From: Affinundibacterium flavidum
GTDB lineage: Bacteria; Pseudomonadota; Gammaproteobacteria; Burkholderiales; Burkholderiaceae_D
Direction of reading: 5' to 3'
DNA: 64,000 nucleotides
NCBI RefSeq assembly: GCF_014284175.1
Contig: NZ_JACOGA010000005.1
Location: 186,001 to 250,000 of the forward strand
Every line of letters begins with the position of its first letter. Position 1 is the first letter of the stretch. The notes below the pieces were generated by a model. The model was not told the DNA's origin. It ran no database searches and saw only the letters and a list, made by a program, of their open reading frames with translations. Both the position numbers and the translations under genes were made by a program. Positions 47,786 through 56,486 of the stretch are shown here, piece after piece.

Positions 47786-48400
47786 TCAATTGCTCCGCAA
47801 AATCACCAGTTCTTGTGTGAGTCTCGCTATCTCCAGATCTTTTGCATCCAGAGCTTTCTTTACGTCAACCGCATCGAAGCGCATAGGAATATGCTGCGGA
47901 CAATTCGCATCCCATGCGCTGATACGTATCACAACGACTTGCTCTGGTTTCGCGGAATAATTCTCCGGCATCAAACTGGCGAGCAGTGCAGGATCGTCTT
48001 CAATCACGGTCGCCTCTCCCCAAATTTTGATGCGTTGCCTATGTGCGTAATCCATCAAGAATAAATGAACTTGGGGATTTTCGGCGAGATTACCTTGCGA
48101 GATAAATTGCTTGTTCCCGCTGAAATCAACAAATGCCAAGCGATGCCCATCCAACACGTGCAGGAAGCCCGCCGGGCCGCCACGATGCTGTATATATGGT
48201 TGCCCATCCGCGTTGGCAGTCGCCATATAGAAGCTCGTTTGCATGGCAATGAAATCACGCAATTGACTTGTCACCGTCGATTCCCACGAACCATTTTGCT
48301 CCATGCGCGCATAAGCATGGCGCGAACCTTTGCGTGCTTGCAGGGCTTTCACGCTGGACGTAAATGCAATGTCACTGGTGTACTCGTATTGTTTCCTCAT
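47786..48400 (-). CDS. Pyridoxamine 5'-phosphate oxidase-fold flavoprotein
   Basis: A 204-residue protein of the PNPOx-like split-barrel fold. The core runs from about residue 45 (TSFYMATANADGQPYIQHRG) through AFVDFSGNKQ, NPQVHLFLMDY and RIKIWGEATVI, a pattern that binds FMN or a similar cofactor. The C-terminal end forms a helix (LEIARLTQELVILRS). The substrate cannot be inferred. It lies 43 bp after the CZB gene on the same strand. Confidence 0.85.
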   Translation of the reverse strand: MRKQYEYTSDIAFTSSVKALQARKGSRHAYARMEQNGSWESTVTSQLRDFIAMQTSFYMATANADGQPYIQHRGGPAGFLHVLDGHRLAFVDFSGNKQFISQGNLAENPQVHLFLMDYAHRQRIKIWGEATVIEDDPALLASLMPENYSAKPEQVVVIRISAWDANCPQHIPMRFDAVDVKKALDAKDLEIARLTQELVILRSN

Positions 48401-48443
48401 ATTGCGTCCTCATATCAGTACCTATTCTTAAACGATCTTGGAA

Positions 48444-48797
48444 TTAAATACCCGCTTCCTTACGTAAGCGCAAAAACGATACGCTGAGCGCACTCGAAGC
48501 CTGAGTATAAGCACTGCCCGCATTCAACATTGTCTCTGCTAATTCAAATTGCTGGGTGTTGACAGCCTTTGCAATCTTGGCGACTTCACGATGAAATACC
48601 ACATGCTTGTGGATACAATCCCCATGTGCCGATAAGCGCCCGTAACTGACTTTGCCAGGACCATGTAACCATTGCCCTAATTCGCAACAATCATCTCTGG
48701 ATAAGCTAAGCAAGTCGAGTTGTTGACGCTTAGCAATCGCCGTACGCAGTTTGGTTTTCCATTGTGCGTGGGTTTCTACCGCATTATCGAGATTCAT
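48444..48797 (-). CDS. Stand-alone CZB (chemoreceptor zinc-binding) domain protein
   Basis: A 117-residue four-helix protein with the CZB pattern: THAQWK (His10), CELGQWLHGPGK (Cys38) and HVVFH (His65, His69), the 3-His/1-Cys zinc set. CZB domains usually sit at the end of chemoreceptors or diguanylate cyclases and sense zinc or oxidants such as HOCl through the cysteine. Here it is alone. Neighbours are a flavin-fold protein and an AhpD-like protein, consistent with an oxidant response, but no partner is shown. Confidence 0.85.
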   Translation of the reverse strand: MNLDNAVETHAQWKTKLRTAIAKRQQLDLLSLSRDDCCELGQWLHGPGKVSYGRLSAHGDCIHKHVVFHREVAKIAKAVNTQQFELAETMLNAGSAYTQASSALSVSFLRLRKEAGI

Positions 48798-48958
48798 GTG
48801 AGCTCCTAAATCATTTCAAAAATTTTGAAAAAACGAAAAATCAAAACTTAAATGCGTGAAAAAAATAGTGAAAGTCAACGCGAGCCTGCAAAGTGAATCA
48901 CGCAACACCTGGCGCGTGAGCATTGCAGACTAGCGACGTTCCTACTTTCAAAAAAAGA

Positions 48959-49504
48959 TTAAGCAGCCTTCGCATGCACTACCGGAAAATCAATATCGGT
49001 GTGAGCAACATTGTTGACATAATTAGTTAACACGTTCAATGCCACCGTCACGACGATTTCGAGCACCGCAGCCTGATCAAATCCTGCTAAACCTAAGCTC
49101 GCCAAATCTGCATCGCTAACTTGCCCGCGAGATTGCGCAACACGCATGGCAAACTTCAATGCCGCTTCGGTGCGAGCATCTTCTGAGCGCGCATCGCGTG
49201 CGGCAGCGATCTCAGCATCACTGATACGCGCCACATTGCGCCCCAAATAATCATGGGCGGACAGGCAGTAATCACAGGCGTTGTATTCCGCAACAGCAAG
49301 TGCAATCCGCTCACGTAAGGCGACATTGATCGACGCCTTAGCGAGTGCACCATTGAGCGACAAATAAGCTTCTAGTGCGGCTGGACTCTGTCCGAGCAGC
49401 TTCATCAGATTTGGCACCATCCCTAATTGTTTTTGCACAGCATCGAGCATAGGTTTGGCGGCTTCCAGAGTATTTTCGGTGGTAGGAATTGTGATACGGG
49501 ACAT
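48959..49504 (-). CDS. AhpD-like / carboxymuconolactone decarboxylase family peroxidase
   Basis: About 181 residues of the CMD/AhpD fold. The active-site motif ACDYCLSAHDYLG gives CxxC plus His, as in AhpD thiol peroxidases. MSRITIP at 49504 is preferred because GGAGAT lies four bases upstream; the longer frame adds four residues. It is divergent from a LysR gene with an operator-like palindrome between them, so peroxide or electrophile-dependent expression through that regulator is likely. Confidence 0.9.
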   Translation of the reverse strand: MSRITIPTTENTLEAAKPMLDAVQKQLGMVPNLMKLLGQSPAALEAYLSLNGALAKASINVALRERIALAVAEYNACDYCLSAHDYLGRNVARISDAEIAAARDARSEDARTEAALKFAMRVAQSRGQVSDADLASLGLAGFDQAAVLEIVVTVALNVLTNYVNNVAHTDIDFPVVHAKAA

Positions 49505-49644
49505 GATGATCTCCATGATAAATAAAATAAGAAATTGAAAAACCTCATCGCCTGGTTACCGGAGTAAATTCATTTGGCTCAGCGAATGTCTGTACTATAT
49601 TTATTTATTCAATCGATTAGAATCACTGCTAAAATTAATTCACT

Positions 49645-49661
49645 ATTCCAATTTTCGGAAT
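49645..49661. promoter_or_regulatory. Candidate LysR box upstream of the regulator at 49687
   Basis: ATTCC-N7-GGAAT contains T-N11-A spacing and lies between the divergent AhpD-like and LysR genes, 26 bp before the regulator start. This is a typical place for autoregulation; binding is inferred. Confidence 0.5.
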
Positions 49662-49686
49662 AATTAAGCGATCTCAAGGTAAATAC

Positions 49687-50607
49687 ATGGACAAATTTCA
49701 CTTAATTAGCGTGTTTGTCGCTGTGGTTGACACTCAGGGCTTCGCTGCGGCGGCGCGCAAACTCAATCTGTCACCACCTGCTGTAACGCGTGCAATGAAT
49801 GAATTGGAAACCGCCTTAGGCTTGCGTCTGCTCACGCGCACCACGCGCACGGTGAGGGTCACTGAAGCCGGTGAACGTTATGTACAAGACTGTCGGCGCA
49901 TACTGGCTGAATTGGTCGACGCAGATGAGTCGGTCAGTGGCATGCACACAGCGCCGCGCGGACGTCTCTGCATCACTGCCCCGGTATTATTTGGCAGCAA
50001 GTACGTGACGCCCATCGTCACAGAATATCTACATCGCTATCCCGAAGTGAGCGCGTCTTGTATGTTCTTAGACCGTATCGTCAATCTAGTCGATGAAGGT
50101 ATCGACATCGCTATCCGGATCGGGGAGTTGCCGGATTCCAGTATGCAAGCAATTCGGGTAGGTCAGGTACGACGCGTGATTTGTGGCGCTCCCGGCTATC
50201 TCCAACAACATGGTATTCCTGTCTCGCCAACTGATTTACATCAACACCATATTATTTCCGCCAGCAGCGTTACGCCCTATCCGGAATGGAAGCTTATTGA
50301 AAACGGTGAACAACGGTCAATACGACTACAAGCACGGATGATTACCACGACCAATGATTCTGCATTAACGGCAGCGTTGAGCGGATTTGGATTAACTCGT
50401 TTATTGTCATATCAAATCGCGGAGCATTTGCAAACAGGCCAATTAAAAACGGTATTACCTGAATATGAACCAGCGCCATTACCGGTACACGTTGTTCATC
50501 GCGAAGGCCGCCAAGCCTCACAGCGGGTACGATCATTTTTGGATTTGATCGTTGAACGCTTGCGACAAGATAGCGCACTCAATCCGACAAAAAATCTGTC
50601 TTCATAA
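49687..50607 (+). CDS. LysR-family transcriptional regulator
   Basis: A 306-residue LysR regulator. The winged helix at the N-terminus reads FAAAARKLNLSPPAVTRAMN then LETALGLRLLTRTTR, and the effector domain covers about residues 88-295. The type resembles regulators of small oxidoreductase genes. It is divergent from the AhpD-like gene, its likely target. AAGG lies ahead of the ATG. Confidence 0.93.
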   Translation: MDKFHLISVFVAVVDTQGFAAAARKLNLSPPAVTRAMNELETALGLRLLTRTTRTVRVTEAGERYVQDCRRILAELVDADESVSGMHTAPRGRLCITAPVLFGSKYVTPIVTEYLHRYPEVSASCMFLDRIVNLVDEGIDIAIRIGELPDSSMQAIRVGQVRRVICGAPGYLQQHGIPVSPTDLHQHHIISASSVTPYPEWKLIENGEQRSIRLQARMITTTNDSALTAALSGFGLTRLLSYQIAEHLQTGQLKTVLPEYEPAPLPVHVVHREGRQASQRVRSFLDLIVERLRQDSALNPTKNLSS

Positions 50608-50938
50608 AATTGCGATAAGAAATACGCTAGCCAGATGCAGTGCCGTAAGTACCTTTCTTACTATCTGCATCGAGATGTTCACAAAACTTACGCGCGATCA
50701 AGCATCTTCCATTTTTCAATCAGGTCAATTGATTGAAGTAAGCCTTAGCCGTTAAATTTTCTACATTGTCGGATGAACTAGAGCGCACCAGTCATATTCG
50801 TACTCCATGCAAGTTACCTCAGTGATCGCAATAAAACTCGGCATCATTTGTCAGTAAGCGCTTATCCCAAAGCGTCCCCCTCCACTCAATTGCACACAAC
50901 AAGTCTGGCTTACAGGTAAATGACGAGTAAACGGAAAA

Positions 50939-50962
50939 TTGACACGCGTTGATACGTGTAAA
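50939..50962. promoter_or_regulatory. Candidate activator site for the 51-kb sigma-54 promoter
   Basis: TTGACACG-N8-CGTGTAAA is an 8-bp inverted repeat with one mismatch, centred about 115 bp upstream of the predicted start of transcription, the usual distance for a sigma-54 enhancer site. It does not resemble the site near the aldehyde dehydrogenase. Confidence 0.45.
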
Positions 50963-51041
50963 TCAATATTTCTAATTACGACATTTTCAAAATCTCTCCG
51001 AGATTGACGCAGATAGGTCGCTATTTTGCGAAAAATCCGAC

Positions 51042-51057
51042 TGGCACAGACTTTGCT
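51042..51057 (+). promoter_or_regulatory. Sigma-54 (-24/-12) promoter of the 51-54 kb unit
   Basis: TGGCACA-GACT-TTGCT matches the RpoN consensus at all key positions, with GG and GC exactly 12 bp apart. Transcription should begin near 51068, leaving a 45-nt leader before the ATG at 51113. The rest of the 505-bp gap (50608-51112) shows no gene. Confidence 0.85.
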
Positions 51058-51112
51058 ATTTCGAAAACACAAAGACTTACTTCATTCAACTTTACGACGA
51101 AAGGAATTTACT

Positions 51113-51712
51113 ATGCGTAACAAGTCCAATTTAGTATTAGCCAGCTTATTGGTCTCTTCCAATTTGCTAGGCCTGATAGGCACCAGCAATATCGCCATCG
51201 CGCAAACTTCCACACCGGCCAAAGCGCTCTCATCTAATGCACAAAAATATCAACAGATGTGTCAGGCTGCTGGTGGCTACTTTCAGACTGGCACAGTGAA
51301 CACACCTGCCAATAGTGATTACCCACAAGTGACCAACTATAAATCTGGCAAAAAACTCAAAGGCATTCCACTCTCGCATACACATATAGAAATCACGTCC
51401 ACGATAGACGGCAATGTGTATGACGTCGCGATTGATAATGTGTTTGCGAATGACTACAACAAAAATCAATACACCGTTCCCGCTTCGTATGCGAAAGGCA
51501 TAGTCGGTGGTGGAACTCTGTATTTGTGCAGCGGCAATCCCTCCAAAGTTCCGTATTCAGAAAACGAAGGCATCGCTAATTCCGGCTTTGATTGGGTACA
51601 CACGAATTGCGCACAAAGCGGTTTTTCCAGCACCTTCCAAAACGGTTTTATTTACAACGATAAGAACGTCAATCTGACAAATAGCCAAACTTATTGCTAC
51701 TTGTGGCCATAA
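51113..51712 (+). CDS. Exported protein of unknown function
   Basis: 199 residues. The N-terminus is a signal peptide ending near NIAIAQ, so it is secreted or periplasmic. The mature part has four cysteines (MCQAAGG, YLCSGNP, TNCAQSG, YCYLWP), which could form two disulfides, and a regular beta-like pattern (THIEITSTIDGNVYDVAIDN). I recognise no family. ATG 51113 is preferred because AAAGGA sits just upstream. It is the first gene after a strong sigma-54 promoter. Confidence 0.85.
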   Translation: MRNKSNLVLASLLVSSNLLGLIGTSNIAIAQTSTPAKALSSNAQKYQQMCQAAGGYFQTGTVNTPANSDYPQVTNYKSGKKLKGIPLSHTHIEITSTIDGNVYDVAIDNVFANDYNKNQYTVPASYAKGIVGGGTLYLCSGNPSKVPYSENEGIANSGFDWVHTNCAQSGFSSTFQNGFIYNDKNVNLTNSQTYCYLWP

Positions 51713-51837
51713 GCAAAATCGGCGTGTCTCTCGATTGATAGATCTCCGCACCAGACCGCACTGCGCACACTCAGAATTGATTGATATCTGATATGCGCGG
51801 TGCCAAGCCTTCCCCGTTTCCAAAGAAAAGGACAACT

Positions 51838-52866
51838 ATGAAACAACGTACAAAAGTCATCATCGATACCGATGTCGATTTTGATGACTACATGGCGATT
51901 GTGTACCTGATGCAAAACCCCGAAGTAGAAGTTATCGCCATTTCAGTCACCGGCTGTGGTGCCGTGCATCTGAATAAAGGTGTAGCGAATGTCGCCAACT
52001 TGCTCACTCTGTTCGGCAAAGATGCTTTGTCCTTACCAGTGCTACGCGGAGCAAAAGCGCCTATGCGTTATAGCAATGTGTTTCCCGCCGACGTACGCAC
52101 AGGTGCCGATGATCACTATGCAGCAGAATTCCCAGGCATCAATCCAACACCGCAGATTCATGATGCACAAACCTGGTTACGTGATTTCTTCTTAAACAAT
52201 GATGACAAAGTCACGCTACTGTCTATTGGTGGCGGCACTAATTTTGGCAACCTATTTTTGACTACACAAAGTGATGATGTGCTAAAACAAAAAATCCTTT
52301 CCGGGCTAGAGCAAATTGTCATGATGGGTGGCAATCTCTTGCCTCGCTATATTTCACCCGGTGCGATGGGCAATATAGAACCGACCTTGGGTGACAATAT
52401 TATTTACCGCAACACGGTCGCGGAATGGAATATTTTTGTTGATCCGCTCGGTGCGCAAACCATGTTTGAATTTGGTGTACCAATTCGTCTGATCGCACTC
52501 AATGCGACCAATGATGTGCCGCTAGATCAATCCTTCGTCGACGACCTGAAAGCCATCAATACTCCGCAAGCACAATTCCTCAGCGCAGTATTAGCCTACC
52601 CATCGAATGCAGCGGGGATTGGGACTTATCTCTCCTTCTGGGATCCACTAGCAGCTTGCACCATTACCGATCCGTCTTTAGTGACGACCGATATTTACAA
52701 GCTCATCGTGTGGCAAGAGTTGGATGAAGAAGATGATCAATCCGCGAGTCTGGTCGTCGACACACTAAACGGTGCGCCGATAGAAGTCGCGGTTGCCGCC
52801 TCCAAAGACGCGGTCTACGCAGAATTTTTGCGTGTGCTGAGCCTGCCGCTTCCGGATACCAAATGA
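51838..52866 (+). CDS. Divergent nucleoside-hydrolase-like protein (IUNH fold)
   Basis: 342 residues of the IUNH fold, without a signal peptide. The N-terminal calcium motif is IDTDVDFDDYMAI, differing from the usual DTDPGxDD. Further marks are ISVTGCGAVHLNKG, TLLSIGGGTNFGNL and IVMMGGNLLP. The usual histidines are missing: the TH site reads NATNDVPLD and the catalytic His-Asp reads FWDPLAAC (Trp-Asp). It may bind a different sugar-like ligand or be inactive. AAAAGGA precedes the ATG at 51838. It follows the exported protein by 125 bp and is probably co-transcribed. Confidence 0.85.
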   Translation: MKQRTKVIIDTDVDFDDYMAIVYLMQNPEVEVIAISVTGCGAVHLNKGVANVANLLTLFGKDALSLPVLRGAKAPMRYSNVFPADVRTGADDHYAAEFPGINPTPQIHDAQTWLRDFFLNNDDKVTLLSIGGGTNFGNLFLTTQSDDVLKQKILSGLEQIVMMGGNLLPRYISPGAMGNIEPTLGDNIIYRNTVAEWNIFVDPLGAQTMFEFGVPIRLIALNATNDVPLDQSFVDDLKAINTPQAQFLSAVLAYPSNAAGIGTYLSFWDPLAACTITDPSLVTTDIYKLIVWQELDEEDDQSASLVVDTLNGAPIEVAVAASKDAVYAEFLRVLSLPLPDTK

Positions 52867-52960
52867 AGTAAGAATAAATCGAAGCGAATACGACGCCTCG
52901 GTGTCGCAATCGCTTCTTTTTCTGCAAACAATCTACAACCATATAGGGAGTCTAATAATT

Positions 52961-54595
52961 ATGAAACGTCTCATTCAAGTCAGCGTACTCGGGCTGGCAA
53001 GTCTGTCCGGCCTGGCCTTCGCAGCCAACCCACCTAGCACAAAACCAGCCAATACATCAGCCAACACCTGCACCGGCACTTATCCTAGCTATTGGCAGGA
53101 CATCGCACCAAAATTCAGTGGTATGTGGCAAGGTCAGGACATTAGCAATGCACCAACCGGTGCTTACTCTGGCCCAGTGTTTAAACTGTCGGATGCCTAT
53201 CCACGTCAACCAGTTGATGACAAGGCAAACCAACCATGGCGCGCGGCGAAATTCGATGCCATGTTTGATCCAGCCACCAGCCAAGATAAGAAAGCCAAAC
53301 TCGCTAAAGAATATGCATGGTTGGTCTACAACTATGCCTTATCAGGCAACGTCAATCGCCCGGCACAGACCGATTTTGATGTCTGCGAAAATCCAGTGCG
53401 CCCTTGGTATCACATTGCGTTTCAAACCTATGATCCGCTCAGTGGCCGTGAATTTATCCATGGTTTGACACGTGAAGCACCCGTGACTTTTTCAATTAAA
53501 TCAGGCACAGGCACGGCGGCAACTACGATGTGGGCAGTCGCCATTTACAATGCCACAGCGGCCTATACTTTGGGGCAAGTCTGGCAAAAAGATGGCACCG
53601 CAAAAGTACCTAGCGCCAACATCCATTTTGATGAAGGTTCCGTTATCGCGAAACCTTTATTCAATACTGCAACACTTGACCAACTACCAGTCTTAGCAAA
53701 CATGCCGCGCTGGAACGCGAATATTTCTGACCCGAGTTTTTGTGCGACGCCAGACAACGCGACTATGGCGGAACAATCACAACTCTGCCCACGCAATTAC
53801 GCGAAATGGAACGACGTCAAATTAATGCAATTTGATATTTCTGTATCGGATAAACGCGCCAAAGGCACAGGTTGGGTGTACGGCACTTTTGTCGCTGATG
53901 GTCGTCGCAAAGCCAATGTCAAAGACCAATGGCAGCGCGTGAGCCTGCTAGGCTTAATGTGGGGCAACGATACACCGCCACCGGGTCAATTGGCTTACAA
54001 CTTTCCCGCAGATCCACGCAAAAATGGATTTAAAGAAGAAGTCATTTTTTGGGATGTGGTCGATGAACTCAATTCCTTTGGCGGCACAGGCACTGTGCAA
54101 CGCATGGGACATTTAGGTTCTAACCACCGTTTAAACGGTCCTGCCGACAACGCTAATAGTTCATGCATGTCGTGCCACGGTTCGGCATCGGTTCCAGATT
54201 CGACTTTCACAACACCACCATTATTGGCGCAATTCTCTGATATGACAAAACAATCAGTCGCACTGGTGAATGGCTTAAAAACCCAAGGCCTGGATCGCAG
54301 TGGTGCAGTCGCTACAGAAAATAATGGAGTCACGTTCTCTGAAATGGATGCGATCTATTTTGCCAATGTCATGGCGAGCACTTCCTTCAACATGACCACT
54401 CCTACCGGTAAAAATGTGATGGGCGACGGTGTACCTGCGTATCCAAATCCAGCTCAAAAAACCTGGATATCACTCGACTATTCTTTGCAATTGTCCATGT
54501 CGCTAAAACAATGGATGCAATGGCAGGCGGATCAGGCCGCACAAACACCGGCGCAAAGTCGTAAGTTTGTTAAGGCATTACGTCGTGCGCAGTAA
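52961..54595 (+). CDS. Exported protein with one CxxCH haem c motif, unknown function
   Basis: 544 residues. A signal peptide ends near LAFAA. The body is rich in Trp, Tyr and Pro (YPSYWQDIAPKFSGMWQGQD, WVYGTFVADG) and has a single haem-binding motif CMSCH at 402-406, followed by a DxxxF-rich tail. It does not match a multihaem or classical cytochrome layout that I know. AGGGAG precedes the ATG. It is the third gene after the sigma-54 promoter, 94 bp behind the nucleoside-hydrolase-like gene. Confidence 0.85.
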   Translation: MKRLIQVSVLGLASLSGLAFAANPPSTKPANTSANTCTGTYPSYWQDIAPKFSGMWQGQDISNAPTGAYSGPVFKLSDAYPRQPVDDKANQPWRAAKFDAMFDPATSQDKKAKLAKEYAWLVYNYALSGNVNRPAQTDFDVCENPVRPWYHIAFQTYDPLSGREFIHGLTREAPVTFSIKSGTGTAATTMWAVAIYNATAAYTLGQVWQKDGTAKVPSANIHFDEGSVIAKPLFNTATLDQLPVLANMPRWNANISDPSFCATPDNATMAEQSQLCPRNYAKWNDVKLMQFDISVSDKRAKGTGWVYGTFVADGRRKANVKDQWQRVSLLGLMWGNDTPPPGQLAYNFPADPRKNGFKEEVIFWDVVDELNSFGGTGTVQRMGHLGSNHRLNGPADNANSSCMSCHGSASVPDSTFTTPPLLAQFSDMTKQSVALVNGLKTQGLDRSGAVATENNGVTFSEMDAIYFANVMASTSFNMTTPTGKNVMGDGVPAYPNPAQKTWISLDYSLQLSMSLKQWMQWQADQAAQTPAQSRKFVKALRRAQ

Positions 54596-54629
54596 AATAA
54601 ATGCGCACGTAATTAAAAGTGACTAGATC

Positions 54630-54664
54630 AATGGGAGGCACTGTAAGTAATGGTGCCTCTCATT
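54630..54664. terminator. Terminator between convergent genes
   Basis: AATGGGAGGCAC (54630-54641) pairs with GTGCCTCTCATT (54653-54664), a 12-bp stem with one G-U pair and an 11-nt loop. It lies 34 bp after the haem-protein gene. The following CATTTCTAA is only modestly T-rich. Confidence 0.6.
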
Positions 54665-54747
54665 CATTTCTAATGCACAAAATCAGAGTTGTTTTTCATC
54701 AGTAAATTTTTAGTTTTATTTAAGCGCTTTAAATATTAAATACGCGT

Positions 54748-56421
54748 TTAGTTCAATCGCTGCAGCAGCTTCTTAATATCGACCGCATAGAAATATTTTT
54801 GTGGCACATAAAGCGTTTTGCATTCAAGCTCCACATCTGCACCTTCAGCCAATTGCAGTTTTACTTTTCCTCTAGCACGACAGGCATCAAGATAGGCTGT
54901 TAAGCTATTCGCATTGCCGAAAATCTTATGTCCTTCAACGCCGATTATTTTCATACCCTTTCTAAGTAACTTGCAGGTCTTCAAATCATCGACAATTAAA
55001 CCATCGCTGGCTTCAAACATGCTGCTCCCACCGCAATCGTCGCGCATCAAGATCCCGAAAGCTTTCTTCATCATGACATCAAGTTGACTCTGATTTGGCG
55101 GCGTTAAATGTGCTAAGCCAGTCGCAGTCACAAATTCTTGCCAGACCTCTGCCATGGATGTGCGGCTTGCAAATAGCTGCGGTAACCATTGCGGGTGGCA
55201 ATCAAGCCTCTTCCCACATTCGAGCGCATCGTAAAAATCTGGGCGCTCGCCGTTCTGTATATGTGCATAAAACTCAGCAAAGTTATGTATGGCTGGCGCT
55301 GGATTCTGGCGGGCTGCCAGGCCAAATGCATACGCAGCTAAGCCACAACGATATTCCAACTGACGTGCCCCCACATAGCTTGCTGATAAAGTTTGCCATG
55401 CCTTATTTTCTGTCCCTAACAGGCAACGATTTAGGGCATCATCCAAGTCATTGGCGGCTTCTTCTTGATTCATCCAACCCATTTTCAGTGAAGTATACCA
55501 ACGCAAATATTCCCCCCCGCCTTCGTGAATCACACGACTGATAGGATAAATATCAACCTCATCTCTCTTTTGAAAACGATGACTAAATTCATGGGCAACA
55601 AATTTAGTGATTAAGGTATTGGTGTCAGGCGTCACTTGATCTGGCCAGTTAAACAGAATCAAGCGCAATACATTTCCCGCATCACCATCGAAACCTATAT
55701 CACCCGGATGTTTGAGCTTAGCGGCGGCGATGATAGGCATCATAAAGCGCGCTTTGGGCATTGCGTCTTTTAAATAAGAGATCGTTTTTTGCGATACTTC
55801 TTTTATGCGTGCCACATTCGGCGGCGACAGTGTAGGATCGATATAGCTAAGAACACCCTGTTCAACCACGAGAGGATTAGATGAAAAAAGTACAGGAAAA
55901 CTAATCTCGCTGGCTGGAGATATACGCGCCTGTGTACTTACTTGCTGACCTTCAAAAGCTATATTCGGCGCAATCATTTCATAGCTGATGTCGCCACATC
56001 GGGTATCGACCTGATAGTTGCTAGTATGTGCATACAAGAACTCGCCCATAGGAAATGCAGCAGGATAACCACTTACTTTATTGATGTTGGCTGGCACGCT
56101 GAAAGTCGCAACCCGGCAACTGCCGGAGCCCGCCTTCGGTGTTTCACGTGCCTTTAAGTAATCGCCGTCTAACACAAAGCACTCATTATCCGCTTTCCAG
56201 CTCACGCGTATCAGCGCCGCACTCGGCCCATCTTTTTCAAATTTGAGTTGCGGGCAATTCGGTGGCAAATGGTATTCGACCTTTAGCCCTTGTCCGGCTT
56301 CAAAGCGCAATTTGATATCGACTTGTGCCAGCACGCTCGATGCAGCGACACTAAGCGACATGCCAAGAAAAAGCTTAGTGAGTGAATGTAAAGTGCCGCT
56401 TCCGTGCTTATGCAGATGCAT
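54748..56421 (-). CDS. Exported M61-like zinc metallopeptidase with C-terminal PDZ-like domain
   Basis: 557 residues. A signal peptide ends near SSVLAQ. The zinc motif is HEFSH (277-281), followed by the downstream Glu in VIHEGGGEYLRWY (Glu300 or Glu304), a gluzincin layout as in M61 glycyl aminopeptidases. The C-terminal 80 residues (KIIGVEGHKIFGNANS-like GMKIIGVEGHKIFGN) look like a PDZ domain. Six or more Cys suggest disulfides. The start has AGGGAA five bases upstream. The protease family assignment is by motif only. Confidence 0.75.
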   Translation of the reverse strand: MHLHKHGSGTLHSLTKLFLGMSLSVAASSVLAQVDIKLRFEAGQGLKVEYHLPPNCPQLKFEKDGPSAALIRVSWKADNECFVLDGDYLKARETPKAGSGSCRVATFSVPANINKVSGYPAAFPMGEFLYAHTSNYQVDTRCGDISYEMIAPNIAFEGQQVSTQARISPASEISFPVLFSSNPLVVEQGVLSYIDPTLSPPNVARIKEVSQKTISYLKDAMPKARFMMPIIAAAKLKHPGDIGFDGDAGNVLRLILFNWPDQVTPDTNTLITKFVAHEFSHRFQKRDEVDIYPISRVIHEGGGEYLRWYTSLKMGWMNQEEAANDLDDALNRCLLGTENKAWQTLSASYVGARQLEYRCGLAAYAFGLAARQNPAPAIHNFAEFYAHIQNGERPDFYDALECGKRLDCHPQWLPQLFASRTSMAEVWQEFVTATGLAHLTPPNQSQLDVMMKKAFGILMRDDCGGSSMFEASDGLIVDDLKTCKLLRKGMKIIGVEGHKIFGNANSLTAYLDACRARGKVKLQLAEGADVELECKTLYVPQKYFYAVDIKKLLQRLN

Positions 56422-56486
56422 AGTATTTCCCTAGTGATCTAAGATTTCTGTTTAAAAAATGCCAGGCTTGCGCAAGTGCCTGACTA

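Noticed and set aside
47697..47960. Plus-strand frame with repeated A-L-F
   Set aside because: Translation of the 9-bp repeat and antisense to the PPOX-fold gene.
50716..50738. TTCAATCA / TGATTGAA palindrome as terminator
   Set aside because: Eight-base stem with no T tract on either side and no clear link to a gene end.
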